DNA from: Prunella strophiata
Lineage: Eukaryota; Chordata; Aves; Passeriformes; Prunellidae
Assembly: GCA_036583965.1 (NCBI GenBank)
Contig: JAZBQD010000030.1
Coordinates: forward strand, 85,812,800 to 85,876,799
DNA: 64,000 bases
Reading direction: 5' to 3'
Shown here in pieces: positions 1-13,119 of this stretch; within the stretch, counting starts at the first letter, position 1; each line of letters starts with the position of its first letter. The notes beneath the pieces are model-generated. The model did no database searches. It saw nothing but the letters and a program-made list of their open reading frames with translations, and was not told the DNA's origin. Made by a program: the position numbers and the translations under genes.

Positions 1-3000
1 CTGCCTACTACCATTACCACCATAATTAAAAAAAAAAAAAACCCAAACCAACAAAAAAACAGAAGAAGAAAGTGTTTCATTGCAATGCCTTGAAAATCAA
101 ATTTAAAATCCAAGGTTGTATCCATTGGACAGTTAAGATGTCTTGACAAAGGAAGCTCCAGGAAAATAGCTAAATACACTTCTGAATTAGCAGACCAGTC
201 CAAAGCCCTTGCACAAAGTCTGCTAGTTTATGGTTCCTCAAATGCTCTGAGGCATCAGGTATTAGCCAGTTGTGCTACAGAGTTTACAACACAGCATATA
301 CACTTCATGGCCTGTTATAGCCATAATCCATGTTTTAATGCTTTATGTCAGGCATCCCTGCTGCCCTCTAACCATTCTTTAATAATAAGACAAAAGTGAT
401 ATTTTAGGGTAACAGTTAATAAATAATGTGACTCATCCAATCACACCTTTCACTAAAATATTATTATCTTTTGACAGGTTCATTACTGTAGAGACATCAG
501 GGACTGATGAAACATTGTCTAATTCTACCACTAGTACATTTTCTGTAGTTGTCTTTCTTTTAATTTAATTCTCCTACTCTGAAAGCATACTGTCCATTGC
601 AATTATTGAATGAGCATTTAATCTAGCATAACTAAGGCATTTTAATCTTTTCTTATGGAAAAACGATTAAATGGTCATAACGTTGTTATGATGTGCACTC
701 ATCTACTCCTGACTTTGAGAATCAAAGTTTTCTCCTTTCTGATAATCAAACCTCAAGTAATATTTTAGCTTTAGTGCAGCATGCTGGCTGCCTGAGCAAC
801 AAGAGGACTGTTATTTTTTCCATAGTACTTCAGAGTCAGAAAAACAATTTGTGGTTATCAGCCACTTTTGGTAAGATTGTTTGTGGGCAAATTCTGCATA
901 TGTTGGTGCCCTTTGCAAAGTACTATTAAAAAAAAAAATTACTATTTCTTAAATTGGAGGTAAATGAGTAGTAAAAATGAAAAAAAAAAATAAATCATGG
1001 ATTGAAACAAAGCAAGAAGAAAAAGAAGTATGCTAAAACCACTTCCTGCATACTCATGTGATCATGGGCCAAGAAAAAAAAAATTCTTGCAGTCTAAGTG
1101 TCCTTTTTGTCTGACATTAAATATACAATTTTAATGGGAAGTGGATTTCAAGTACACAAATGTACATGCAATAAATAAAAAGCTTTTTTCCAATTTTTCT
1201 CTGTAAAATTTGGCTAGAAGCACAGTTCTTCCCCATCAAAAAGGAGATTGAATAATAAACCCAAATTAACTATCCCAGAACAAAACAGCAGTTCCCAATC
1301 TCTTCTCTTCCTGAGATGGCTGCTATCTGTCTAGGGCAGGAATTTCTTTTGACATCATGGAAAAGGCCAGTAAGTTCATTGCTCTTTCAGAACGTGCTGC
1401 AATCTCTAAATTCCCCTGGAGAGAGTATATCGGATATCCACAGAGTTCTGCTTCAAATCAATTCACAGACTTGAAGAGAGATTTTAATAATGGGTAGAAT
1501 TGTGAAAAAGAAAGCTAAATTTAACAATGATTTACTGCTCACTCCAGTCTCTGAGAAAACTGTTTTTTAGTGGCTCACTAATTTGCTCTTAAATAACTAA
1601 ATCTGTGTATTATAATAATGGGGGTTATTTAGTACCCAGCCTTCTACCCACATAATAAAAACCCCTAGGAATTCAGTCACTGTGTTTGCACAGAACCATA
1701 AGTAAAGTCATACTTTCTGAATTCAAGGAGAAAATGCTGGTCTGTTTGTAACAGGCTTTAGCACGTGCTAGAAGTATGACTTGAGCAGACTGACATTCAG
1801 GTTGGCATCATTCAGTAATTTTTCATCCCAAGCAAGAATGAAACATCTTAGTCCACCCTGCAGGAAAATACAACTGTTTGTAAAAACCATCTAATATTAA
1901 TGTTTTGGTTTTTTCCATCTAACACAAATTTTGATTTGGAAATGTAGTGAGCCAATTGGTTAGTGTGAGTCAATTGGTGTAGAAGGAGACCAGCTGTGCA
2001 TTCAGTGGTTGCTGCTGTTGCAGCTGACTCTGATACAAGAGCCTCACTAGAGATTATAATGCTCCAAAATCCAGCAGAGGTAGTAATGGCCAAATCACAT
2101 CAGCTCCTAGTCTCCAGAAATGTCTTTTAATTTCTTCCCTAAATTCTTAGCTTATGGTTTTGGGGATCAATGGTCTTGTTTTTAAAAGATGCTTCATGAG
2201 CATATTTACTGCCATGCTAGGCAGAAAAAGGAGGCAAATTCCTGTAAGAAATGTAATATTTCTCTTTCCTGACAGATACTGACTAAAACTGTGCTTTCTG
2301 TGAGAGCAGCCTCATCATGAAAGTGGGTAAAATTTAGCTTTAGCAGAAGCTGTAGAAAATTCTCTTTAATTTAAAGGTAAATACTCACAGGCAACATTCT
2401 CATGCTGACAATGTAAAGTCTGAAAGACTCCTCTCTTCCTACTAGCAATGAATGGAAAAGACTACTTCTGTTCAGTTTTGAACCTGCTCAGTCATTAGGA
2501 GTTTGCAAGTTCAATTCAGACTTAAAGGTTACAGTGCCTGCGTGCTACTGGGAAAAGATCAAAGCACAGAAAGGAACAAACACCTAAGTCATGTCACGGA
2601 GGAGGGACACTTTGCAGGCTTGAACATTTACTATGGTGTTAGTTCATGCTTTTGATCTTTGAAAGAAAAGGGTGGGTGACCTTTAAAAACATCAGGGAAG
2701 ACGTGCATTAGCTTTGCATTAATTGATTTCTTAAAACCTAAAATGCTTATGAAATAAGCAATAATTGCCCATATCTTCTGCTAATACAGAGAATTCATCT
2801 GCTTTTATATCCATGTTGCATTTTTAAGCAGAATAAGATCTCTCTTTATGAGTTGTCTAAGGGCTTATCAGGAAAGGGAAGACTTGCTAAAAAAACAGAG
2901 TAGGCCCTCTCTGCTGCTGTAGCTCTGGCAAGGTGAGCATCCCAGATGTTTTCTTTCTTAACATGGAATAGAAAAAACCAGGAAAATTGTTCACAGTGTT

Positions 3001-4499
3001 TGGTCATGTAGCTGGAGAACATGCTTCCTAGCCATGGCTGGTGGAGGGGAGGACTTGTTGCTGCATTCTGCCCCAAAATGTGGTAGAGAAACAGCATTTC
3101 TGCCTTGCAATGTGGTGGACATAATTTCTGCATTTTTTCACCATCCCCTTCAGGTAATCAGTGGTCTTGATCTTTTTTTTTTTTGTGTCTATGATCAAGG
3201 GAAAGATGAAGGATCACTTATATTTTCTTTGTGTGTTGAGAGATGGACATTGGTGGGAAATGCTAAAAGAAGGCTGCCACTCATCCATCTAGCTCTCTGT
3301 TGTTTCTCCCTCCATTTAGGAAGTAATTTCAAAGGAGAGACGCTCTGGCTGCTTCTATCATTCTCTACAAAGCTAGTCAAGGATGTGGTGCTTCAGCATT
3401 TCACCCCCAGCTCATAAGTATGCTGTTGAAACAGATCTGTCCCTGGCTCTTCTTACCAGTTTGGCTCAAATCATGGGCTAGACTAAGGATCTGTGAAGCT
3501 GACCCTTTTGGTTGAAACTAAACTAAGAGACACACAAGGTATGCAGTTAGTTGTCATTACCACCCATGTGGCCCATTTCAATGCTCTCATGACCATATGG
3601 TTTTATGGCTCAAATCCAAAATAATTTGCTTGTCATAGCTAGCTTAGTGACAAAGTACAGACTTCATATTTTCTCTCACAATCCTTACCAAAGCTCCTTT
3701 TCTTTTGTGTTTTCTGCTTTGACATTCTTGATTTATTCGCTCATTTTGTTTGCTTTTTTGTTTTGTTCTGATCCATGCCTGATTTGAAATCTCTGATCCT
3801 ATACAAAATCTAACTCTGGCTACCTTCCCTCTCCCACTCTCACATTTCCCTAAGTCACTTCCTGCAGTAAGAAAAAGCTTGTTGGCTTCCCTTCTAATCA
3901 TAAAGCATGCATTATGTTTATTTGACATGACTCGAAAAAGTTTTCAACTGAAATGGCGCTTATTTGCTAAATAGATTGGTTCATTCAAACTCAAACTTTT
4001 CAAAAAACCTGATAAATTATCAGTCTATTCTGAACTTAGCTGTATTAAAATGATCACTATTTCCAGCACAAAATAACTGATTGCTTAGTAAGCTAGAGTA
4101 ATTTACTGTAAACTTTTGTGAAAGTCTGAGATGTAAAGGAAATATTTTAACTGCTTTAATACAATTTCTCCCTGATTCTCAATGTGGGAAAAATTTCAAA
4201 AAGCTGACATTTGTCCCAGCTTGAAGATGAAAAAAATAGAAATCTAGAAATATTTTGCTTAGCAGTAAAGCCATATGGTTAAGAGCAGCAAAACGCACAT
4301 ATGGCAACAAGATCATCTCCTGTAATTCAACCCATTAGTGCAAGAAATTTGTTCAGACAGGTATGGAGTTGGATTCTCATTTATGTTTCTGCCAGGCCAT
4401 TCTTATCTGGCTATAAAAAAGGTCCTGAAATGCTAATGGCAAATATAGCATATGCTCCCAATAAAAGGTGTCAAAATCTTCTCGCTTCCTTACACCAAA

Positions 4500-4502
<3 letters not shown>
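1..4502. other. Unique AT-rich noncoding sequence
   Basis: No gene is recognised here. The stretch opens with an A-rich low-complexity patch (about positions 27-70) and contains short A or T runs near 928-938, 979-990 and 1075-1082. Frames up to 127 codons (3034-3417, +) have no recognisable domain and overlap frames on the other strand, which is typical of chance. CpG is very scarce. I see no LINE protein similarity, CpG island or convincing exon. Short spliced exons cannot be excluded. Confidence 0.6.

Positions 4503-4530
<28 letters not shown>
4503..4530. repeat. (GT)14 microsatellite
   Basis: An uninterrupted GT dinucleotide tract of about 14 units, seen directly. It lies about 50 bp before a long pentanucleotide array, so the two form a microsatellite cluster likely to vary in length between individuals. 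The open frame crossing it encodes a meaningless Val-Cys run. Confidence 0.97.
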
Positions 4531-4533
<3 letters not shown>

Positions 4534-4577
4534 GTACATGTATTTAGGCAAAAGCTGAGTCTCTTGTCTGTTTTTTC

Positions 4578-4712
4578 CTCTATTTTATTTTATTTTATTT
4601 TATTTTATTTTATTTTATTTATTTTATTTATTTTATTTTATTTTATTATTTTATTTATTTTATTTTATTTTATTTTATTTTATTTATTTTATTTTATTTT
4701 AATATAATTTTA
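4578..4712. repeat. (TTTTA)n pentanucleotide array with TTTA variants
   Basis: About 135 bp of tandem TTTTA units (TAAAA on the other strand), interrupted by several 4-bp TTTA units, with an imperfect 3' edge that decays into AT-rich sequence. The first third is the most regular. It is a simple repeat with no coding meaning; the Phe/Ile/Leu-rich frame across it is an artefact. Confidence 0.96.
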
Positions 4713-5235
4713 TTTAATTTTCTCTTTCTGAAATTAAACAACTTAACTTTAGAAAAGCCACAGGATGACTGTAATATTTTTACCCTGAAACAGAATGAAA
4801 ATCAGTGTGTTCTCTATTTGTGCATACTCCCATTTTCCTACAGGGAAATCCCTGTTTTGACAATACCTTCTTGTGTAAGGTGTTGATCCCACTGCCTGTG
4901 GAGACACTTCATGATGAAACTTAAACACAATCACTGATTAACATCTTTAGTGTCAAAGGGGTTTTTGGTAAGGGTGCTTGTTGGTCAGTAAAACCAACAA
5001 AAATATGTATTTATTCTGTATATCTTAGTCCAACTGCTGGCTTTGTGGACATTTCAGTATCTTCATCATCATTTCTACATGTTTATCCCAGTTTCCTGGA
5101 ACACTGCTGACAATTTACCTTGACAAAGCTGAAAGACTTGCTAGTTCAACTGTCAGGTTACAAAATACTCTGCATATGGAAGCTGTGTGACAGGAGGGAT
5201 GGGAAAGAGTATCCTTCTGGTCTGATGGGGATTTC

Positions 5236-5270
5236 AGGTAAGTCCCTTCAACTCTCTGTGCTTCAGATAC
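5236..5270 (+). repeat. Possible ancient MIR-type SINE scrap
   Basis: The stretch reads like the MIR segment that normally runs 'caagtcacttaacctctctgtgcctcag'. Here it is AAGTCCCTTCAACTCTCTG followed by TGCTTCAG. Only about 35 bp can be aligned by eye, so this is a weak call. MIR is an ancient tRNA-derived amniote SINE that persists as strongly diverged fossils in bird genomes. Confidence 0.4.
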
Positions 5271-7870
5271 TGTGATACTAAAGCACTCCACTGTCTTTCT
5301 AAAGCACTTTTAAAGCTGGATACTATAAATGGAGAACATTAAGCAGACCTGGTATAAAGTCATGGTCATTGCAGCTGGCAGCAGCAGTATTGTTTCCCAA
5401 AGGGAATCCTCAAACAAAGTTCTACTGCTTACAGTGGGAAATATTTATCTCCAAGGAAACTCTCATAGTTTGGGGCTGCTACATACTCCATCTCCAAGTT
5501 TCAGCAAATCCCTGCCTTCCAAACTCTGCCTTCCAGATGAAATTGAGCTTTTACTGTTAGCTGTGTAATACTAGAATGTAGTTATTGCGGAGAAGCCTAA
5601 TGGGAGAAGATAAAGCACTTGACAAAGTAAGATATGGAGAGCACAAGCAGTACACAATGCTAGGAACATCCCTCAATGATGATTATCATCTTATGGAAAA
5701 TATTAAAATTCATAAATTATGCTAAAATTCAACAGAAATTACAGAGCTCTGATATTGTGAAGGAGTATGAAGTGGCAATTGAATAGTGGTTAATTCTAGT
5801 GAGTGAATTTTTTTGTATTTATATTCAAAGAGTAACCCTTCTTCTCACCTTATGTTCTCTGTAATAAACTTCCTGGCCATTGCAAAATTAAAGGCTGAGC
5901 TAAAAATAATAAGGATTCCTAAGCCTTTTCTAAAAAAAAAAATTCTGTCTAACAGAGTAATTTTATTTAAAAAGTCGCTCTGGAAATCACAACAGAAGTG
6001 TTTAAACATATTGCCAAATTGTTCCATAGATATATCTCATTTCCTTTTGTTTGTTATGTATTTTCATGTTCAACAGCTTACTATCATTCAGTCTTTGCCC
6101 TGAGGTTTGTTTGGGAACACGGATTAAGAAGACTGTCCCAGGAGTAGATTTTACTGTCAAAACCATCAGGATCTGTGTAAATCCATTGCATATGTTTTAG
6201 GGGACAAATTAACAATACTATCTAAGTCTTTGATAATGCAATAGCTAGCAGGTATGCATAAGGAAAAAAACACAAGCAGTATCTGACATTATTCAGAGCC
6301 AGAAAATGGTTGTTTAAACATAAGAAAATGTTACCAAAGTTCATCTGATTTTTAATGTCTGAGTCCATAGAACAGCTAAGAGAATAAGTGAATTTTTTTG
6401 CAGGATATGAAGGATTTTCTGGGCAAGAGGCTAGAATGACAAACCACATGCATTTTCTGAGGTTGTGGAAGATTTTAACTGGCAGAGATGACGTGTATTA
6501 CTTCTACCTTACATATGTATCCACCTCCAGTTTTGCCCTAATGCAGCTTTTGCATTGCTATGTGCCTTAAGATTTTAGAAGGTTGTCTGCAAAACTTTTT
6601 GTGAAAAGACTCCCAACCAAAATGGTCTCAAATATGTTCACCACATGAAACCAAGCAGGCAAGAGAAAATGACCACAGAAGCCTAATTTTGATTTTTTTT
6701 TTGTAAACAAAACCTCTTCTGACTAAGAATGTCAAGAAATATTGTCATTGGTGCTATGGTAAATCACTGTGAAGGTATTTATATAACACAGGTCCCTGAC
6801 TCCTGCTCTAGCCTCTGGACCATGCCAGTTCAATGTCGTTCTGCTTTCTCCTGGTTTTTTTTTTCAGAGAGCATCAACTGTGTTTTGGCGTGCTTCCCAG
6901 ACAATGTTGTTCCAGAGCAGAGATTTTGACCCTCACTAGAGACAAAGACATTTGAAATAAAAATAAAAAAGAGATGGAAAATACAACACTGGAGATGCAG
7001 GCACAATAAGAAAATTGTGGCTGGTTTGAATGGTAGACCTTACCACTAGTGTGACCTCTAAACTTGTGTCAGACTTGCACACCTCTAAATTTTGCTTTTG
7101 TTTTTCATGGCCATTGCTTATCCTTGGGATGTCTTGGCTTTGAATTCCAAATATTCTTAAAGACAAAAATCTTTCCAGCTTCCCAGGACTAGTCACTTGG
7201 GATAGTGGTAAGGGCCCCTGTAGTAGCAGATCAGAGGTACTTTGAGGGGTCTGCTGAAGCCTAGCTAGACTTTACAAAAAATGTACCTATCTTTTCTAGT
7301 GCCTACCTTTGGGAAGACATTAATCCAGGTGCTTAAGAAACTCTTCAGTTCAAGCTGTAATGTGCTTGAGTTTACCCACTTGGAAGCCTAGGACAATCTG
7401 GAACTTAGGTGAAAGTTCAATGCCTTTCACTTACAATTTATGAACTAAATCAAATGATTTTTAGAAGGATTAAATGTGTTCCCCTCATGTCAGGAAGCAA
7501 CAGAGAGGAACCCAGTCCAGTGAAAAACACTAAGAGGCCCCTCAGACAAGAAAAGTCCATAAAATTGATGTGAGAGAAGGTCTTCAAATGACTTTTAATG
7601 GAACCCCATAGCTGATCCAGTACTAGGAGTAACAGTGAGCCATTTTGTTTAAGCTATGAAAGTACTGTATATATGTCTTTATTAATTGTCATCTCCATCA
7701 AAAGATGCCTGCTGGCACTGCCAACATTTTGAAGCAAGTACATATGAGTCAGACACTTCCAGGCCTTTGCTTTTGTGAAACTGATGTTAGTATTAGCAGT
7801 AGGAAAGAGGGAGTTGCTGTAGAACAGTACAGTCTATGGACAGCTCAAGTGCACTCAGGCTCTTAGCATG

Positions 7871-7900
7871 TCCATTGGTGTCCATTGGTGTACATTGGTG
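7871..7900. repeat. Three tandem copies of a 10-bp unit
   Basis: TCCATTGGTG occurs twice in perfect tandem and is followed by TACATTGGTG (one mismatch). It is a small local tandem duplication with no gene context. Each unit contains a CCATTGG/ACATTGG core resembling a CCAAT-box complement, but there is nothing to show it is used. Confidence 0.9.
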
Positions 7901-8454
7901 TAGGAGGGTTGCAGTCAGATGAGTATTAAATTTCTGATTGCTGGATATCAGTGTGGCATGGAAAGGCATTCAGTGTCTCGGCTTTGTTCCTTCATTAGAG
8001 AATTTCATCTCTTCTTAAAAGCAATATTAGCAGAAGGCTGAATGCTGTGAAATTAGTCCCCTTTATAGGGTAGACAAAGGCCCCTGGTTAAAAGAGAACA
8101 GCTACAGACTGGAGAGCAGGCTGGCTGAGGAGTGTGATAACCTGCAAGGAACGGTGCCACTGGTTCTCCTCTTCACAAACCATGCTGCCAATGCTCTGTT
8201 TTCCACCTCTCCCTTTTTGTTCATTCCAGTTGTCAAATCTCCCCCTTCCCCAGCCCATCAGTTCCCTTGTGCAGCCCTTTGTGTTCCCTGACTGGATGCT
8301 GCCCTCTCCTCCAGCATCCCTGTCTGCAGCCGAGCCCTCTGAACCTGCCTCTCCGCCCGCCTGCTCCACCAGCCCCTTGCTACCCCTTACCCTGGGCTGT
8401 TGGCATAATGAGGGCTTGATTTCAATACTTCCCCTCATTTCTCTGTTCACTGCT

Positions 8455-8640
8455 CTGCAGGTTAATGCAGATTCCAAACTTCAACAAGCAGCTGTTAAAC
8501 ATGTCATTAACACTGCTTCGGCTGCAAATGAAACTCTGCTATTGGGATTATTCCGGGAGCTATAGTTTTGTGATGAGCTTTGTCAATCACAGCTGACCTG
8601 CTGTGTACAGAATGAAACTCAGATTATCTTCTTTCTTCCT
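8455..8640. promoter_or_regulatory. Candidate conserved noncoding element
   Basis: A block of evenly mixed, non-repetitive sequence directly after the C/T-rich patch. It retains CpGs (CTTCGGC, TTCCGGG) in otherwise CpG-poor DNA. It contains a GGGATTATT core (bicoid/OTX-type GGATTA) and TGTCAATCA (reverse complement TGATTGACA, a PBX-type site). These are the sort of features seen in vertebrate developmental enhancers. Conservation is inferred from texture only; no alignment was possible. Confidence 0.3.
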
Positions 8641-11600
8641 CAGACTCTTGTCATTTTTTCACAAAGAATTACTATTCTACTCCCCGAAAGATTGATTACT
8701 TGCACAAATAAGAGAGTCTGAGACATTAATACAAAATTCACAGGCTTTTCTTTATCTCAAACCTGCAACTCCCTCTACATTTCCTCCTGGTAATTATATT
8801 AGAATTGTGTACACTAGGAATTGCCATCTGATTATTATGAAACTAGTTTTGTCATGACAAAAATGAGCTTAAGTCTTGTTTTTTTGGAAAATGATCAGTA
8901 CAGTGCACTGGATGAGAGAGAAGGAGATTAAATCCAACTTGCTTTCATCCATGAATGCTTTCATCTCTTTTTCAAACACAGGAAATGATTACCACTGCTA
9001 TAAGCTGCAGTTCATATGAGTGAAAAAGGATAAGAAAATATTGAAAATTCTGTAACCAACAGTAGGACATAATATAGGTCCCTGGTACCCACTGAGAGAC
9101 ATGTACTTTATTTTTCTATTCTGGCAATGTCAAGGGTTTCACATTTTAAGAGTTTCCTTCTACTGAGGTGTCACTAAGTACTGGAGAATATGTTAATTAA
9201 TTTGCCATTTCTCCAGGTTAGGATTTACTTTTATTTTGAGACAGTGAAATATTTTTTTTTAAATTCACTCAAATATCCTGTCCTCATCAGTCACTTAATG
9301 AATTTTATTCTTGTTTCTTCCAGTAATTCTGGAATTGTTGAATACCTCATAACTGAGCCCAAGATGTCCTTCTTTTCATAGTTCTTAGAGAATATTTAAA
9401 ATTAGGAAACAATTAACATTGGTCTGTAAGGCTGACTTCAGTTCTTTCATGTCCTATTTTAACACATATGTCTAAATATTGATTTGATTTGGTTTTAATT
9501 TCAAAGGTGAGGAAATTGCTTGACCTCTTGTGCAGCATTTTGTCTTTTACAGAAGCATCAATCCCAATAAACTCTGTTCCCCAAGATATAAAATGAAATA
9601 CTTGGAATCAGAAGCCACTTTGGGCAGGGGATGCATTTAAATTTGAGCTCACCTCCTCTAATACTGCAGTCCAGTAAACAAAACCATTTCAAGTTTCATT
9701 GCCTTTGCCCAACAGATTTCCCTTTACAAGCCCTGTTGAGCATCTGCTGAAAAATATCTCCTGATATTATTTCCTTCAAATCTCCATTTAAAGCATTTAA
9801 GTTTATTAAATGGTGTGTTCAAGTCAATAAGAAATTCAAACCCTCCCTGGCACCTAAGCCAGGGAGCTGCTAAATGTAAGGACATGTTCAAAGTCAGATC
9901 ATCACTTCATGAATCATGATCACACCCAGAAAAAGTGAAAAAAAGACTGAGAGGAGAGAGAACATGTTTCAGGGAGAGAGGAAAGGAGCCAGCAAGAAAG
10001 CAGCAAGAACAGGGTCTGAATCAAAGGCAGGGACCAGGATGATGAAAAGCAATGGGTTGGTGAAATCTGGGTACCTCTTCACTCTGGGAACTGGAACCTG
10101 AGCTGCTAATTTTCTTCTCTTTTAACCCTTCTGTCTAGAAGAGAATGAAAGGAGGAGGATGTGAAGTGTGGAGTGAGTGACAAAATGCTCACCAAACAAA
10201 ACCCCACAATTATTAGTAATTGAATATTTCATATTTTGAGTCATTCAAGCTCTATGAACCCCAAATAGCACTTTTAAGCATTCAATTTTTTTCTCCATTG
10301 ACTTTAATTAAGTTTGCCCCAGGCTGGCAATCCTGATGAACGTGGAAAAGATTTTTTATAAAGGAGTAAGCTTTCTACCAGTGCAATTTTTTTCTTTCTG
10401 AAATCATTCAGCTGTTATTTAAACTCAAACTCTTATTATGTCATCAGGTACAATCTTAGAAATATAAAATACAGATATATTAAACTACTGCACCATAAAT
10501 ATTTTCCACTTGGTGACTGTGAAAATTACCATATTATTTCCTGATTTAGATATGCCTGATGAAACCTAGTATTAGTGATAAGTGACTGTATGTATGGTAA
10601 CTTCTGTGTAGGGACTAGAATCAAATGCTTTAATGATAGGATTCATATACATATCTGCATTAATGCACCCAGTCTCACATTTTCTTCTTCTCTGTCATAT
10701 AATCAGTACCACAGCCTTAACAGCAAAATATCCAAAATGACCATAGGGTAAGACCATTTGGAAGGAAGTTTTCCCCATTATCAGTGACATTCTTTTGCTG
10801 GCATACAGTGAATTGATTGTGTCCTCTAACTGTTGAACTCACTAACTAAAATGCTCTTGATGGCAATGCACTCCTGTCACAAAAGCCATACATATCCATG
10901 CTGACTGCATTTATCCCCCTATCTGTCACAGAAATACAGCCAGTTTGGTAGCTTTGATCTTTCCTCTGAGATGTTAGATATTCCAGTGTTAAAACATGGC
11001 CTTAGAGCACATAGGGGTCTTGCAGAAAGCAGTGACACATATATATTGAAAAGGAACTTTCTTAATTTCACCGAGTTGGATTTACTGTCTGGATTCTCTC
11101 TCAGTACTACTTGCTGTAACTGTTGACTTCAGCCTAGCTATACTGATTTATACTGATGGTGAGCTAAGATTTAAAAAGCACCATGATCTGGAGTGCTAAA
11201 AACCCTGCAATTATGACAGAGTGAGACATCAAGGGGAAATGATGGCTGCAGTCACGCAAAGCTCGCTGTAGACACCAAGGGCAGGCTTTCATGTGGTTGC
11301 TGAGACAGTGCCAAGCCCAGTGCTAAGGAAATAGGTGGAATATCTTTGGGGGTCCTAGAAACCCCAAGTTCCCCATGAGATCAATAGTAGTGGTGTAGAG
11401 GTATATGTAAGAAATTGAGCCTTTGTGTGATTGAGAAATTCCAGGGACAGTGTAATATGCTGGGTGACTGTCCTGCAATGAACAGGTAAGCCTCAGCATC
11501 CTACAGCACAGAAGGCTTGCTATGAAGAGCTAGTTTCTCTCACAGCCTCCTAAATTATTCTTGTTTTACCTAGTTTGTTTTTTTTTTTGTTGAGATAGTT

Positions 11601-13119
11601 CAGGAAACAAAAGGATATTCTAGGCTCCTCCTGAGATGCTTGAACATTACATTAGAACTAATCTGAACAACTCTGCCCCTCTGCTCTTTTCCATTTCAGT
11701 CAATCTGCTGCTTCAGCCCTTTCCAGTTAAATGACATGGCATGTCAGCAATCACTTCTTCTGGAGATCAACATCAAACCAAACTCTCTTCATTTCTGACC
11801 ATATGGAATAGCTTCTTTGTGGGCTTCTGAGACTATGGATGTTTCCTGTCCTTGTATTTACAGAACTGGACTTGCCTTTTCCATCTTTCAGTGACCCTTT
11901 TGGCCAGATTTATGCCTGGCTATGTTGAGGCCCTGACTCACAAAGGGGCAATGCATATTTTCACATAACCTAGCAGAAGTATCTGCAATGGTGCCACTTA
12001 CTGAGAGGATCCTGAATCACCGACTCCTCCAGAAATTGCCAAAGCTTTTGCTGCCAGAGCTTTGTTACAATGAGCCAGGCAATCCGTGGCAGGGCATTGG
12101 GTTTCCAAAATGTGGGCTGCATAGGCTGGCTTAGCAAAAACTGCTTCATGCACAACCTTACATGAGTGCTTCTCTTGCTGATGTGGGAGTAATCACAGAA
12201 GAGAGGCTGTGGGGAGGTTTTCTGCTACGAATCCTGCTTTGTGCTGATGCTGCATTAGTAGGATAGAGTATTAGTAGTAGTCAAAAGCAGAATCAACTTT
12301 GAGTGGGTGGCTTTGCAGCTTATCCATATAAACTCAATTTCATCTGTGTACCAGTCTGAGCTGATATCCATATTGCAGTTAATGCTAATTAATTTTCATA
12401 ACAGGCAAAGTGGTCACACCAAGCCCAGCATTGGGCTGCCTTATTTTGGAGTTGTCTGTGCAAGACTGTGGGTATTTGGCTTTAAAGTGAAGCCTTGAAC
12501 ATGAAATGCCAATGGTGAATATGAAAATTGAGTATGAAAAACCTCACTTAATAAACATTTTTGAATGTTTTTCAAAAGACTTCATTCATGGAAATAGGGC
12601 TAGTTTCTTTCCTTTGGCCAAAATAGAAGGAGTTAGGTGGTCCCAAAGCCTCCCTATCCCCTTTTTTAAGCATTCAGGAACCTGAACATACTATTTCTCA
12701 TCTTTTCCTACCTCTAAACTTTTGAGATTTAGTGGCATAGTCAGCAGCAACACAACTCATCCCATCTCCTGTATACTAGGGGGGAGACCAACATAAAAAT
12801 CTGAGTTTCTGTTGAGTAAGCAGAATTTAAATGGCCCTGCCCAGGCTGCTGACAAAAAGTAGATACAAATACATTCAGTGTGAGAAAAGGTGGATTTTTT
12901 TTGCTGTTGCCCCGTGCTGGTTTTAGAATATTTGGAGTTACCCACACTTACAGATCTCATCTGTAAAAATTATAAAATGCAAAATTATTTTACTATTTTC
13001 TATGTCAAAATACTACATATTAAAAACAAGTCACAGACAATTCTTTTCCTGTAAAGGTTAGGGATTCTCAATGTACATTCAGAGCCATACACACAAGTGC
13101 AAATAAGTCAACTACCACA
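8641..13119. other. Unique AT-rich noncoding sequence
   Basis: No gene or recognisable transposon is seen. Frames are all under 65 codons and chance-like. The part at 10250-10600 is AT-rich with several TAAT/ATTA cores and has the smooth texture of a possible regulatory block, but there is too little to call it. A T run lies near 11579-11588. Confidence 0.55.

Larger units (their letters stand above)
4713..8454. other. Unique noncoding sequence
   Basis: No gene is recognised. The interval holds a possible MIR fragment near 5.24 kb and a 10-bp triplicated motif at 7871-7900. A C/T-rich, GC-elevated patch at about 8190-8400 accounts for overlapping open frames on both strands (143 codons on +, 129 on -). 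Neither frame resembles a known protein. The remainder is AT-rich single-copy-looking DNA. Confidence 0.6.

Noticed and set aside
3034..3417. 127-codon + strand frame
   Set aside because: It contains a T-run-derived Phe stretch, is overlapped by - strand frames on both sides, and matches no family I know.
4301..4707. Open frames with Cys-Val and Phe/Ile/Leu-rich tails that resemble a membrane protein
   Set aside because: The hydrophobic tail is a translation of the (GT)n and (TTTTA)n arrays, not a membrane segment.
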